64,000 nucleotides of DNA from Rhodospirillales bacterium (lineage in GTDB: Bacteria; Pseudomonadota; Alphaproteobacteria; Rhodospirillales; SHVU01). Below, one piece after another: positions 53,924 to 63,810 of the stretch (position 1 is the stretch's first letter; each line of letters opens with the position of its first letter). Both the position numbers and the translations under genes were made by a program. Below the pieces are notes generated by a model. The model did not search any database. It was given only the letters and a program-made list of their open reading frames with translations, and was not told the origin of the DNA. The DNA lies in assembly GCA_009691105.1 (NCBI GenBank), contig SHVU01000007.1, positions 1-64,000 of the forward strand, in the 5' to 3' direction.

Positions 53924-54739
53924 ATGGTCAAGATTCCTAATCAAAAGGCATTCACGTCCGCCGTCGAGGGTTTTCTGAAAGCCTCTCCGACGACGTTGTC
54001 GGGCTGGTGGCGTGACAGCTGCCGCGCTGCCGGCTTCTTCACGAATTTTCCGGTGACGTTGGACGATGAGCCGCCGCCGCTGTCCGAATCGGTGCGGGCG
54101 TTCCCGCTTGTCGGAGCCGCCGTCGGTCTCGTCGCCGGATTGGCGCTCGCCATCGCGGCGTGGCTCGGGCTGCCGCCGCTCGCTGCCGCCTTCATCGGAT
54201 TGACGGTGGGCGCTGTCGTTACCGGCGCGTTGCACGAAGACGGCCTTGCCGACATGGCGGATGGTTTTGGCGCCGGCCGCGACCGCACCGAAATTTTGAA
54301 GATCATGCGCGACGATCGGCTCGGCGTGTTCGGCATGCTGGCTCTGGTCTTCGCGGTCGGAACCAAAGCCGCGTTGCTGGCCAGCCTCACGACAGGCGGG
54401 GCCTTTGCTGCCTTGATCGCCGCCGGGGCCTTGTCGCGGGCCGCCTTGCCCTTGGTCATGGCGAAAGTCCCACCGGCCCGGCGCGATGGTTTGGCGCGTG
54501 GCGCCGGCAAACCGGAAATCGACGCCGCCCTGACCGCGGCGTTGCTCGGCGGCTTGATAGGGCTTCTCGTCCTCGGACCGTTCGGCGGAATTTTCGCGGC
54601 CGGACTCGCTGCCATCGTCGTCCTGGGTGTCATTGCCTACGCCCAGCGTGAAATCGGCGGCACTACCGGCGACGTTCTTGGGGCCATTCAACAGGCGGCC
54701 GAGATCGCCGTCCTCGCGGCGGCGGCCATCACGGCATGA
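53924..54739 (+). CDS. cobS: Adenosylcobinamide-GDP ribazoletransferase CobS (CobV)
   Basis: A 271-residue membrane enzyme joining adenosylcobinamide-GDP with alpha-ribazole, the last step of B12 assembly. TALHEDGLADMADGFG-type motif is present (GALHEDGLADMADGFGAGR), with IMRDDRLGVFGMLAL and several hydrophobic helices (about 75-120, 165-190, 225-270). ATG 53924 gives the family start. Coupled to the phosphatase gene by ATGA. Confidence 0.95.
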   Translation: MVKIPNQKAFTSAVEGFLKASPTTLSGWWRDSCRAAGFFTNFPVTLDDEPPPLSESVRAFPLVGAAVGLVAGLALAIAAWLGLPPLAAAFIGLTVGAVVTGALHEDGLADMADGFGAGRDRTEILKIMRDDRLGVFGMLALVFAVGTKAALLASLTTGGAFAALIAAGALSRAALPLVMAKVPPARRDGLARGAGKPEIDAALTAALLGGLIGLLVLGPFGGIFAAGLAAIVVLGVIAYAQREIGGTTGDVLGAIQQAAEIAVLAAAAITA

Positions 54740-55359
54740 GCGGCCCCACCCGCTGGTGGTGGATTCGTCACGCGCCGGTCCCGGGCTATGCCGGGCGTCT
54801 TTACGGACAGACCGATCTCGATTGCGACACCTCCGATGCGGCGCGATTTCAAGCGCTGGCCGCGTCGTTGCCGAAAGGCGCGGTGTGGGTGACGAGCCAT
54901 TTGTGCCGCACACATCAGACCGCCGAGGCGATTTGCCGTCACGGCGCCGAATCCGGTCCAATGCTGAGCGAGCCCGCCTTGGCCGAACAAGCCTTCGGCA
55001 CCTGGCAAGGCATGACCTGGGATGAAATTCGCGACGCTCACGGTCCGGCCCATGCCGAATTTTGGACGTCGCCGGGCGAACGCGCCCCGCCGGGCGGCGA
55101 AAGCTTTCTCGATATGGTGAACCGGGTCGCCGGCGTCGTCGGCCGGCTCACCGCGCAACACGCCGGCCGCGACATCGTCGCCGTGGCCCACGCCGGATCG
55201 ATTCGCGCTGCCGTCGCCCATGCCTTGGGTCTCGCGCCGGCGCTGGGCCTGTCGCTGCAGATCGACAACTTGTCGCTGACGCGGCTCGACCATCATCCGG
55301 ATCGCGCCGGCCCCTTGAGTGCGTGGCGCGTCGTCGGTCTCAACCTCGTCGGCCAGTAG
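54736..55359 (+). CDS. cobC: Histidine phosphatase, probable alpha-ribazole phosphatase
   Basis: A 207-residue phosphoglycerate-mutase-like phosphatase, likely dephosphorylating alpha-ribazole-5'-phosphate or the final B12 phosphate intermediate. The catalytic loop is IRHAPVPGYAGRLYGQTDLD (RHA where most have RHG), SHLCRTHQTAEAI, and the second His is in VAHAGSIRAA. The substrate is inferred from position between cobS and the riboswitch operon. Note that cobC names an unrelated enzyme in some B12 nomenclatures. Confidence 0.88.
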   Translation: MSGPTRWWWIRHAPVPGYAGRLYGQTDLDCDTSDAARFQALAASLPKGAVWVTSHLCRTHQTAEAICRHGAESGPMLSEPALAEQAFGTWQGMTWDEIRDAHGPAHAEFWTSPGERAPPGGESFLDMVNRVAGVVGRLTAQHAGRDIVAVAHAGSIRAAVAHALGLAPALGLSLQIDNLSLTRLDHHPDRAGPLSAWRVVGLNLVGQ

Positions 55360-55384
55360 CTTTCACACCTTCGCCATGTTACAG

Positions 55385-55552
55385 TCGGATCGTCGGCTGA
55401 GGGAACCCGGTGAGCGGTATTGCCGCAAATCCGGGGCTGCCCCCGCAACTGTGAACGGCAAGACCGCGGCTTCGCCAACGCGAGGCCACTGGCGCGGAAG
55501 CGCTGGGAAGGCGTCGCGGTCGATCTGCCCGAGCCAGGATACCTTGCCCGAC
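55385..55552 (+). ncRNA. Cobalamin (adenosylcobalamin) riboswitch
   Basis: The 5' part GAGGGAACCCGGTG (55399 onward), the core CCGGGGCTGCCCCCGCAACT with GTGAACGGC (55431-55459), GCCACTGG (55485-55492), GGGAAGGCG (55505-55513) and the B12 box GAGCCAGGATACCTTGCCC (55531-55549) occur in canonical order. It ends about 40 bases before cobU, with GGAGGGAGGA available for sequestration. It should repress cobU-cobW-cobN-cobO-cobQ when cobalamin is plentiful. Boundaries approximate. Confidence 0.93.
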
Positions 55553-55589
55553 CCCATCGGCCCGGACCATCCTCGGAGGGAGGACCAAC

Positions 55590-56156
55590 GTGAACGTGGC
55601 GTCGCAAGACCCCTTTGATCCTTTGCCGTCCCTGACGCTCGTCTTGGGCGGAGCGCGTTCGGGCAAAAGCGCCTACGCCGAAGGCTTGATCGCGACGCGC
55701 GGCGCCGGCGTCTATCTCGCCACGGCCGAAGCCGGTGATGCCGAGATGGCCGACCGTATCCGTCGTCACAAAGCGCGGCGCGGCGATGCTTGGTCGACGG
55801 TCGAAGCGCCTCTCGATCCGGTCGCGGCGCTCGAAAAACTCCGGCCTCTCAATGGCCCCGTTCTTCTCGATTGCCTGACGCTGTGGCTCTCGAACGTGAT
55901 GGCCGCGGACCGCGATCCCGAATCCGAAGGCGATCGTCTTCTGGCCGGCCTCAAAGGACTCGGCGTTCCCGTCGTCGCCGTCTCGAATGAAGTCGGCCTC
56001 GGCATCGTTCCCGACAATGATCTGGCCCGCGCTTTTCGCGATGCGGCCGGCCGCCTCAATCAACGAACCGCCGCTGTCGCCGACCGTGTCGTCTTTGTCG
56101 CCGCGGGCTTGCCGATGGTTTTGAAAGATCCCCTGCCTGTGGAGCCCAACCGATGA
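55590..56156 (+). CDS. cobU: Adenosylcobinamide kinase/guanylyltransferase CobU (CobP)
   Basis: A 188-residue bifunctional enzyme that phosphorylates adenosylcobinamide and adds GMP. P-loop GGARSGKS (20-27), His60 in RRHKARRGDAW (candidate guanylylated His) and VSNEVGLGIVPDN. GTG 55590 has GGAGGGAGGA about seven bases upstream. First gene under the cobalamin riboswitch; ATGA overlap with cobW. Confidence 0.96.
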   Translation: MNVASQDPFDPLPSLTLVLGGARSGKSAYAEGLIATRGAGVYLATAEAGDAEMADRIRRHKARRGDAWSTVEAPLDPVAALEKLRPLNGPVLLDCLTLWLSNVMAADRDPESEGDRLLAGLKGLGVPVVAVSNEVGLGIVPDNDLARAFRDAAGRLNQRTAAVADRVVFVAAGLPMVLKDPLPVEPNR

Positions 56157-57166
56157 AAATTCCCGCCACCGTCATCACCGGATTCCTCGGCGCCGGTAAG
56201 ACGACTCTGATCCGCCATCTTCTCAGCCAAGCCCGTGGCCGGCGCTTGGCATTGGTCATCAACGAATTCGGTGAGACCGGCGTCGATCGCGAAATTTTGC
56301 TCGGCTGCGGCATCGAAGACTGCGCGGAAGACAATGTCATCGAGCTCGCCAACGGCTGCATCTGCTGCACCGTCGCCGACGAATTCCTGCCGACCATGGA
56401 AAAGCTGCTGGAGCGCCTACCGGCCATCGACCACATCGTCATCGAAACCTCGGGGCTCGCCTTGCCGAAACCTTTGGTCCGCGCCTTCAACTGGCCCGAA
56501 GTCCGGTCACGCTCGACGGTCGATGGGGTCGTCGCGGTCGTCGATGCGCCGGCCGTCGCCGCCGGCCATTTCGCCGAAGACACATCGTCGCCCCGGCCCG
56601 ATGGCTTGCCTCACGATTTCCCGCTTGCCGAAACTTTCGACGACCAGATCCGCACCGCCGATCTCGTCATCCTGAACAAGATCGATCTGGTCGATGCGGC
56701 GACGCGCGAACGCATCATCGCCGATATCCGCGGCCGCCTCGGCCCCGCCGTCAAAATCGTTCCGGCGTCGTTCGGAGTGCTCGGACTCGACGTGGTCCTT
56801 GGTCTCGAAGCGGGATCGGAGACGGCCATCGAATCCAAGCACTGCCGTCACGACGCCGAGGACAGCCATGATCACGACGATTTCGAAAGCTTCGTCGTGC
56901 AGTTCGATCCGATCGCCGATCCGGCGGCGTTCGAATCGCGTCTGGCCTCGGTCGCTCGCGATCACGAAGTGCTGCGCGCCAAAGGTTTCGTCGCCGTCGC
57001 CGGCAAGCCGAGCCGCCTCGCCGTCCAAGGCGTGGGCTCGCGGATCACGCGCTATTTCGATCGCCCCTGGGACGCGAGCGAAGATCGCCGCGGCCGGATC
57101 GTCGTCATCGGTCTCAAAGGCCTCGATCGCGCCGCCATCACTGCCACTCTCGGCGGCGTGGCCTAG
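56153..57166 (+). CDS. cobW: CobW-type G3E GTPase metallochaperone
   Basis: A 337-residue G3E-family GTPase that likely delivers cobalt to the CobN chelatase. P-loop GFLGAGKTTL (10-19), metal motif GCICC (Cys79, Cys81, Cys82), NKIDLVDA, and a metal-binding Cys/His stretch in SKHCRHDAEDSHDHDD before the C-terminal domain. Position immediately before cobN under a B12 riboswitch identifies it as CobW rather than a zinc chaperone of the same family. Confidence 0.95.
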   Translation: MKIPATVITGFLGAGKTTLIRHLLSQARGRRLALVINEFGETGVDREILLGCGIEDCAEDNVIELANGCICCTVADEFLPTMEKLLERLPAIDHIVIETSGLALPKPLVRAFNWPEVRSRSTVDGVVAVVDAPAVAAGHFAEDTSSPRPDGLPHDFPLAETFDDQIRTADLVILNKIDLVDAATRERIIADIRGRLGPAVKIVPASFGVLGLDVVLGLEAGSETAIESKHCRHDAEDSHDHDDFESFVVQFDPIADPAAFESRLASVARDHEVLRAKGFVAVAGKPSRLAVQGVGSRITRYFDRPWDASEDRRGRIVVIGLKGLDRAAITATLGGVA

Positions 57167-57189
57167 CACCCGACGAAGGCTCGGCTGCG

Positions 57190-60100
57190 ATGCATCTTCT
57201 CGCCGCCAAGCCTGGCGCCGTCGGTGATGACGCGCCTGCCGTCGATCTCGCCCAGACACCCGGCGACATTGTCGTCCTGAGTGCTGCCGATACCGAGATC
57301 GCGGCCCTGGCCGAAGCGCGGACGCGAGTCGCCGACGCGAATTTTCCGACGCTGCGTCTCGCCAGTCTACTGGCGCTCGGTCACAACCTCTCGGTCGATC
57401 TCTATGTCGAAGCAACGATCGCCAAGGCCAAGCTCGTCGTCGTCCGCTTGCTTGGTGGCCGGGGCTACTGGCCCTATGGCGTCGACGAGATCGCTCGGAT
57501 CGCGGGGGAACGCTCGATCCCGGTCGCGTTCTTAGCCGGCGACGACCAGCCCGATTCCGAATTGGCGCGGCTATCGACGGTGTCGCCCGAGATCGGGCAT
57601 CGCTTCTGGCAGTACTTCGTCCATGGCGGCGTCGAGAACCTCGGCGAGTTTCTGCGCGCCGCGGCGAGCCAGATCGGCTGGTCGGGAGCCTGGCGGGAAC
57701 CGCGGCCGCTGTTGCGCGCCGGATTGTATTGGCCGGGCCTGACCGATCCCGATCTCGCCGCGATCCGCGCTCAATGGTCGCCGGATCGGCCGACCGTCGC
57801 CGTCGTTTTCTATCGGGCGCTTCTCCAAGCCGGAAACCTGGCGCCGGTCGATGCGCTTGTGGCGCGCCTTGGCGCCGACGGCATGAACGCGGTGCCGGTC
57901 TACATCACGAGCTTGAAGGACGATGTCGCGGCGGCGACCGTCGCTGAGATTTTCGGAACAGTGCCGCCGGCCGTAGTTTTGGCCGCGACGGGATTTTCGG
58001 CATCGCTTCCCGGCGCCCGTCGGACGCGCTCGCCGCTTGAAACCAACGACGCGCCGATTCTTCAAGCTGTCTTTGCTGGCGTCGAGGAATCGGCTTGGCG
58101 CGACGGCAGCTTTGGGTTGTCGACCCGCGACATCGCCATGAACGTCGCCTTGACCGAAGTCGATGGCCGGATCTTGAGCCGCGCCGTGTCGTTCAAGGGA
58201 CGGGCCCGGCGCGACGCCGCGACCGAGGCCGATATCGTCGCCTATCAACCGGTCGCCGATCGCATTGCGTATGTTTCCAAATTGGCGCGCGGCTGGGCCA
58301 CGCTTCGCGCCACGGCGATCCGCGAGCGGCGGGTGGGTTTCGTCTTGGCCAACTATCCCAGCCGTGACGGCCGCATCGGCAACGGCGTCGGTCTCGACAC
58401 GCCGGCCTCCATGGCCTCGACGCTCGCGGCTCTCGAGAGTGCCGGCTATCGCGTCGAAGGACGCCCGGCGACCGGCGACGATCTGATGCGCCAACTCATG
58501 GCGGCACCGACCAACGCTGGTGTGAAGTCGAATCATCGCGCCGTATCCGAGACGCTACCTCTCGCCGAATACGAAAAAGCTTTCGGGATGATCGCTCCGG
58601 CGGCGCGCCAACGCATCCTCGATCGCTGGGGTCCGTCCGCATCAGATCCTCACGTCGTCGACGGGGCCTTTGCCATTCCGGCGATCCGCTTCGGCAACGC
58701 GGCGGTCGGCATTCAGCCATCGCGCGGCTATCACTTGGATCCGAAGGCGAGCTACCACGATCCCGATCTGGTACCGCCCCACGCCTATGTCGCGTTCTAC
58801 GTCTGGCTGATGGAACGCTTCGAGGCTCAGGCTGTCGTCCATATGGGCAAGCACGGCAATCTCGAATGGCTGCCGGGAAAAGCCATGGCACTTTCCGCCG
58901 ACTGTTTTCCCGAGGCCGTCTTTGCGGCCGTGCCGCATCTCTATCCGTTCATCGTCAACGATCCAGGCGAGGGCACGCAGGCGAAGCGGCGCACCGCCGC
59001 CGTCATCATCGATCATTTGACGCCGCCGCTGACCCGCGCCGAAAGCTACGGCCCGCTGCGCAATCTCGAACAACTCGTCGACGAATATTACGAAGCCGCC
59101 GGTCTCGATCCGCGCCGTCTCAAAGTGTTGAAGCGCGAGATTCTCAGTCTCTGCGCCACCGTGGGCCTCGACGCCGAACTCAAGATGGGCGCCGATGATG
59201 ACGATGCGCTTGCTCGGCTCGACAATTATTTGTGCGAGCTGAAGGAAATGCAGATCCGCGACGGCCTTCACGTTTTCGGGGCTTCGCCGACCGGAACGCT
59301 TCTCGACGGATTGTTGGTGGCCCTGGCCCGCGTGCCGCGCGGCACGACCCCGGCCGACGCCTCGCTGCTGCGGGCTCTCGCCGATGACATGGCCCTGGGG
59401 TTCGATCCGTTGGAGGGCGATCTCGGCCGTCCGTGGACCGGCCCGAAACCGACCGCCCTCGGTAACGGCGTTGCCTGGCGGACCGTGGGCGACACCGTCG
59501 AACGCCTCGAATCTGTTGCTCTCGATCTGGTTCGCGGCCGGGTGCCAGAGCCGGACTGGACTCGGACCCGGGCAGTCGTCGACGAAATCCGGATCCGGTT
59601 GAAGCCCGCCGTCGAGCAATCCGGCGCGGCGGAGATTGCGGGGTTGCTCACAGGGCTCGATGGCCGCTTCGTCGAGCCCGGACCTTCCGGCGCTCCGACA
59701 CGCGGCCGGCCAGAAGTCCTGCCGACGGGGCGCAACTTCTATTCGCTCGACACCCGCACCGTGCCAACCCCGGCGGCTTGGGCCCTCGGCTGGAAATCGG
59801 CGACCTTGTTGTTGGAACGCCACCTGCAGGATCACGGCGCCTGGCCGGCGAGCCTCGCCATCACCGCCTGGGGCACCAGCGCCTTTCGTACTGGCGGCGA
59901 CGACATCGCCCAGGCCCTGGCTTTGATTGGCGTGCGGCCCCGTTGGGACGCGGCGTCGCGCCGCACGATTGGTTTCGAAATTCTGCCGCTGTCGATTCTC
60001 GACCGGCCCCGGGTCGACGTCATGCTGCGCGTCTCTGGATTCTTCCGCGATGCGTTACCCAATCTGATCGAGCTATTCGACGCCGCATCGCGCGCCGTTG

Positions 60101-60927
60101 CCGATCTCGACGAGCCGGCCGAACAGAATCCGCTTGCCGCCCGGGTCCGCACCGATACGCGAACGCTCGCCGCCGGCGGCATGCTCGACGCCCAGGCGCG
60201 CCGCCGGGCCAGCTACCGCGTCTTCGGTTCGAAACCCGGGGCGTATGGTGCCGGCTTGCAATCACTGATCGAGGAAAAAGGCTGGGAGACCTCGGCCGAT
60301 CTTGCTCGGGCCTATGTTGCCTGGAGCGGGTACGCCTACGGCGAAGGTGCGAGTGGCGAAGCGGCCCACGGTTTGTTCGAAAGCCGTCTCGCCTCGATCG
60401 ACGCCGTCGTCCAGAACCAGGACAATCGCGAACACGATCTTCTCGATTCGGCCGACTACTATCAGTTTGAAGGCGGGCTGGCGGCGGCGGTCGAGAATGC
60501 TTCGGGACGCCGTCCGACCGTCTACCACGCTGATCATTCGAAGCCCGATCTGCCGAAGATCCGCACGTTGGAGGACGAGATTGCCCGCGTCGTCCGCTCC
60601 CGCGTCGTCAATCCGAAATGGATTCGCGGCGCCATGCGCCACGGCTACAAGGGCGCCTTCGAAATGGCCGCGACGGTCGACTATATGTTTGCCTTCGCGG
60701 CAGCGACGGGCGCCGTCGCCCATCATCACTTCGATCTCGTCTTCGATGCTTACCTAGGCTCGGATGAGGTTCGTGAGTTCATCGCCACCCACAACCCCGG
60801 AGCGCTTGCCGACATGGCGGCGCGATTCATCGAAGCCGAGGATCGCGGCCTGTGGCGGCCTCGGCGCAACGACACCCGGCCGCGCCTTGATGCGTTGGCC
60901 CGAACGGAGAACGAGGTAAGGCCATGA
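57190..60927 (+). CDS. cobN: Cobaltochelatase subunit CobN
   Basis: The 1245-residue large subunit of the ATP-dependent aerobic cobaltochelatase that inserts cobalt into hydrogenobyrinate diamide. VVVRLLGGRGYWPYG, GVGLDTPASMASTLAAL, VVHMGKHGNLEWLPGKAMAL, PFIVNDPGEGTQAKRR, and SYRVFGSKPGAYGAGLQ are family signatures. Full length. The partner AAA+ subunits (cobS/cobT of the chelatase nomenclature) are not in this window. CobO overlaps its stop. Confidence 0.97.
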   Translation: MHLLAAKPGAVGDDAPAVDLAQTPGDIVVLSAADTEIAALAEARTRVADANFPTLRLASLLALGHNLSVDLYVEATIAKAKLVVVRLLGGRGYWPYGVDEIARIAGERSIPVAFLAGDDQPDSELARLSTVSPEIGHRFWQYFVHGGVENLGEFLRAAASQIGWSGAWREPRPLLRAGLYWPGLTDPDLAAIRAQWSPDRPTVAVVFYRALLQAGNLAPVDALVARLGADGMNAVPVYITSLKDDVAAATVAEIFGTVPPAVVLAATGFSASLPGARRTRSPLETNDAPILQAVFAGVEESAWRDGSFGLSTRDIAMNVALTEVDGRILSRAVSFKGRARRDAATEADIVAYQPVADRIAYVSKLARGWATLRATAIRERRVGFVLANYPSRDGRIGNGVGLDTPASMASTLAALESAGYRVEGRPATGDDLMRQLMAAPTNAGVKSNHRAVSETLPLAEYEKAFGMIAPAARQRILDRWGPSASDPHVVDGAFAIPAIRFGNAAVGIQPSRGYHLDPKASYHDPDLVPPHAYVAFYVWLMERFEAQAVVHMGKHGNLEWLPGKAMALSADCFPEAVFAAVPHLYPFIVNDPGEGTQAKRRTAAVIIDHLTPPLTRAESYGPLRNLEQLVDEYYEAAGLDPRRLKVLKREILSLCATVGLDAELKMGADDDDALARLDNYLCELKEMQIRDGLHVFGASPTGTLLDGLLVALARVPRGTTPADASLLRALADDMALGFDPLEGDLGRPWTGPKPTALGNGVAWRTVGDTVERLESVALDLVRGRVPEPDWTRTRAVVDEIRIRLKPAVEQSGAAEIAGLLTGLDGRFVEPGPSGAPTRGRPEVLPTGRNFYSLDTRTVPTPAAWALGWKSATLLLERHLQDHGAWPASLAITAWGTSAFRTGGDDIAQALALIGVRPRWDAASRRTIGFEILPLSILDRPRVDVMLRVSGFFRDALPNLIELFDAASRAVADLDEPAEQNPLAARVRTDTRTLAAGGMLDAQARRRASYRVFGSKPGAYGAGLQSLIEEKGWETSADLARAYVAWSGYAYGEGASGEAAHGLFESRLASIDAVVQNQDNREHDLLDSADYYQFEGGLAAAVENASGRRPTVYHADHSKPDLPKIRTLEDEIARVVRSRVVNPKWIRGAMRHGYKGAFEMAATVDYMFAFAAATGAVAHHHFDLVFDAYLGSDEVREFIATHNPGALADMAARFIEAEDRGLWRPRRNDTRPRLDALARTENEVRP

Positions 60928-61538
60928 CCGAGAGCGAAGAAGAACTCAATCGCCGGCACGCCGAGAAGATGCGGAAGAAGAAGGAAGTCCGCGACCGCAT
61001 GCTGGCGACCAAGACCGAGACCCGCGGTCTCATCATGGTCCATACCGGCAAGGGCAAGGGGAAGACGACCGCGGCCATGGGCCTGGTGCTGCGCACCCTC
61101 GGCCACAGCAAGAAGGTCGGCATCGTGCAGTTCGTGAAGGGCAAGTGGGAGACCGGCGAGCGCGCTGCCCTCGACCGCTTTTCGGAACTGATTACCGTCA
61201 GCGTCATGGGCGAGGGCTTCACCTGGGAGACCCAGGACCGCAGCCGTGATGTCGCCGCCGCCCGCCAGGCCTGGGAGCAGGCGAAGGGCCTCATGGCCGA
61301 CCCCAGCTACCATCTGGTGGTCCTCGATGAGCTGAACATTGTGCTACGATATGACTATCTACCTATCGAGGACGTCGTCGCGGCGCTTCGCGCCAAGCCT
61401 CACGACCAACATGTCGTGATCACCGGCCGGAATGCGAAAGCGGAGCTTATCGAAGTCGCCGACCTGGTCACGGAAATGGAGCTCGTCAAACATCCATTTC
61501 GCTCCGGGGTAAAAGCGCAACTCGGGATTGAATTTTAG
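60924..61538 (+). CDS. cobO: Cob(I)yrinic acid a,c-diamide adenosyltransferase CobO
   Basis: A 204-residue enzyme attaching the 5'-deoxyadenosyl group to cobalt. A charged N-terminal helix (EEELNRRHAEKMRKKKEVR) precedes the ATP loop HTGKGKGKTTAAMG (P-loop 42-49); VGIVQFVKGKWETGER and LVVLDELNIVLRYDYL are typical CobA/CobO features. Coupled to cobN by ATGA. Confidence 0.97.
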   Translation: MTESEEELNRRHAEKMRKKKEVRDRMLATKTETRGLIMVHTGKGKGKTTAAMGLVLRTLGHSKKVGIVQFVKGKWETGERAALDRFSELITVSVMGEGFTWETQDRSRDVAAARQAWEQAKGLMADPSYHLVVLDELNIVLRYDYLPIEDVVAALRAKPHDQHVVITGRNAKAELIEVADLVTEMELVKHPFRSGVKAQLGIEF

Positions 61539-61570
61539 GCATCGATCACAGCAACGAGGACTCGACGACT

Positions 61571-62257
61571 ATGAGAATCGCGACACGAATGATGGCGTCG
61601 GCCGTTCTGGCCCTGGCGACAGTGGCCTGTACCGACTTCCGCGAGCCGTCCGACACGACGGCGAAGAACCTCGTCACCCGCTCGGAAGAGACCATTCAGC
61701 AGTTCAAGCGCAGCGACCGCTTCCCGGAACTGTCCGGCTACATCAAGTCGGCACGCGGCGTGGTTATCCTGCCTAGCGTCACCAAGGCGGGATTCATCGG
61801 CGGCGCCGAATTCGGCAACGGCATTCTTTTGTCGCGCCGCGCCGACAACAGCTGGAGCGGCCCGGCGTTCTACACGCTCGGGGCCGGCAGCTTCGGTCTT
61901 CAGATTGGCATCCAGAACGTCGAGATGATGCTGATCCTGCGCAACGACAATGCCGTTCGCGCGGTTGTCAATAACCAAGGCAAGTTCGGCGTCGATGCCG
62001 GCCTGACCATTGGCTTCCTCGGCGGCGGCGTCGAAGGATCGACGACGACAAATCTCGGCGCGGACGTCCTCGCCGTGGCGTCGCCGGTCATCGGCGCCTT
62101 CGGTGGCGTTTCGATCGAGGGCTCGGCCCTGGTGCGTCGCAACGATCTCAACGAAGGCTATTACGGCGCCGGCGCGACGGCTCCGGATGTGCTCTTCGAG
62201 AACAAGTTCAACAACCCGGCCGCCGATCCGCTCAAGTCGGCTATCGGCGGCGTCTAG
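61571..62257 (+). CDS. SYLF-domain (YSC84-like) lipoprotein
   Basis: A 228-residue protein with a lipoprotein signal (LATVAC, Cys20) and a SYLF/DUF500 lipid-binding domain: [46 protein letters not shown], and [25 protein letters not shown] proteins bind phosphoinositides in eukaryotes; in bacteria the role is unknown, probably envelope-attached. It lies between cobO and cobQ on the same strand with 32- and 53-base gaps, so is probably riboswitch-regulated with them. No corrinoid-binding motif is apparent. Confidence 0.85.
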   Translation: MRIATRMMASAVLALATVACTDFREPSDTTAKNLVTRSEETIQQFKRSDRFPELSGYIKSARGVVILPSVTKAGFIGGAEFGNGILLSRRADNSWSGPAFYTLGAGSFGLQIGIQNVEMMLILRNDNAVRAVVNNQGKFGVDAGLTIGFLGGGVEGSTTTNLGADVLAVASPVIGAFGGVSIEGSALVRRNDLNEGYYGAGATAPDVLFENKFNNPAADPLKSAIGGV

Positions 62258-62310
62258 TCCGTCTTAGCGCGCCTCATGGTCCGAAGCCGCCCACAACGGC
62301 GTCTCGTTCC

Positions 62311-63810
62311 ATGAGGCGCGGCTCGGCCCGCGCCCTGATGATCCAGGGCACGGGATCGGATGTCGGAAAGTCACTGCTCGTCGCCGGCCTGGCGCGCGCC
62401 TTCGTCCGCCGCGGCCACCGCGTCCGTCCCTTCAAACCGCAGAACATGTCGAACAACGCTGCCGTCGCCAGCACCGCCGACGGCGGTATGGGCGAGATCG
62501 GCCGCGCCCAAGCCTTGCAAGCCCGAGCCGCCTTGGTCGAGCCTAGCGTCGACATGAACCCGGTTCTTCTGAAGCCGACGACCGATCAGGGTTCCCAGGT
62601 CGTGGTTCAGGGGCGTGTCCTAAAAACCGTTTCGGCTCGCGACTATCAGAGCCTCAAAGGCTCGCTGTTGCCGAGCGTCCTTGAAAGCTTCTCTCGCCTC
62701 AGGGCCGAGGCCGATCTCGTGCTGGTCGAAGGAGCCGGTTCGGCGGCCGAGATGAATTTGCGCGCCGGCGACATCGCCAACATGGGATTCGCCACGGTCG
62801 CGGACGTGCCGGTGGTTTTGGTCGGCGACGTCGAGCGCGGCGGAGTCCTGGCGAGCTTGGTCGGCACCCATGCGCTGCTGCCCGAGGCCGAGCGCCGATT
62901 GGTTGCCGGCTATATCGTCAACAAATTCCGCGGCGATGCGTCGCTGTTTGCCGATGCCGATCGTCTGATCGCGGCGCGCACTGGCTGGCGAAGCTTCGGG
63001 ATCGTCACGCATTTTCCCGAGGCCCGGCATCTGCCCAAGGAAGATTCCTACGCTCTTGATTCGACGCCATCGGCGGCTGGGTCGTCACGCGACGCGATCA
63101 CGGTCGCGGTGTTGCGGCTCGAGCGCATCGCGAATTTCGACGACATCGACCCTCTGGCGGCGGAGCCCGGTGTGCGGCTTCGCATGATCGCGGCCGGTGA
63201 GCCGATTCCCGGTGATGCCGATGTCGTGTTGATTCCCGGCACCAAATCGACTCTTGGCGATCTTCGCTTTCTGCGTGCCCAAGGCTGGGATGTCGACCTT
63301 GCGGCCCACGTGCGGCGCGGAGGCATCGTCGTCGGTCTTTGCGGCGGCTTTCAAATGCTGGGGAGCCGCGTCCTCGATCCTGAAGGTCATGACGGCGCGG
63401 CCGGGACGGAAGCTGGTCTCGGACTTCTTGATTTGCAGACGACCATGGTCGCGACCAAGACGGTGGGCGCGGCTGACGCGGTCGAGATCGCGTCGGGCGA
63501 AGCGGTGCGGGGCTTCGAGATTCACATGGGCCGGACCGACGGCGCGGCTCTCGCCCAGCCGTGGTTGCGTCACGCCGATGGGCGAGCTGAAGGTGCAATC
63601 TCAGCCGACGGCAACATCATGGGCTGTTACGTCCACGGACTTTTTGCCGCGGATGGATTTCGCCGGGCGTTTCTAGCGCGCCTCGGCGCGTCAACCGCAT
63701 CGAGTGTTGGTTACACGGCGTTGGTCGAGATGACGTTGGATCATCTCGCGGCGCATCTTGAATCATGTCTAGATCTCGACGCGCTGTGGAGCGCGGCGCG
63801 TCAGGTGTAG
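62311..63810 (+). CDS. cobQ: Cobyric acid synthase CobQ
   Basis: A 499-residue glutamine amidotransferase that amidates carboxylates b, d, e and g of the corrin ring. N-terminal dethiobiotin-synthetase-like domain ([39 protein letters not shown]); C-terminal class-I-like glutaminase with Cys344 in [11 protein letters not shown] and a late His in GCYVHGLF. Overlaps the convergent cobD stop by ten bases. Confidence 0.97.
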   Translation: MRRGSARALMIQGTGSDVGKSLLVAGLARAFVRRGHRVRPFKPQNMSNNAAVASTADGGMGEIGRAQALQARAALVEPSVDMNPVLLKPTTDQGSQVVVQGRVLKTVSARDYQSLKGSLLPSVLESFSRLRAEADLVLVEGAGSAAEMNLRAGDIANMGFATVADVPVVLVGDVERGGVLASLVGTHALLPEAERRLVAGYIVNKFRGDASLFADADRLIAARTGWRSFGIVTHFPEARHLPKEDSYALDSTPSAAGSSRDAITVAVLRLERIANFDDIDPLAAEPGVRLRMIAAGEPIPGDADVVLIPGTKSTLGDLRFLRAQGWDVDLAAHVRRGGIVVGLCGGFQMLGSRVLDPEGHDGAAGTEAGLGLLDLQTTMVATKTVGAADAVEIASGEAVRGFEIHMGRTDGAALAQPWLRHADGRAEGAISADGNIMGCYVHGLFAADGFRRAFLARLGASTASSVGYTALVEMTLDHLAAHLESCLDLDALWSAARQV

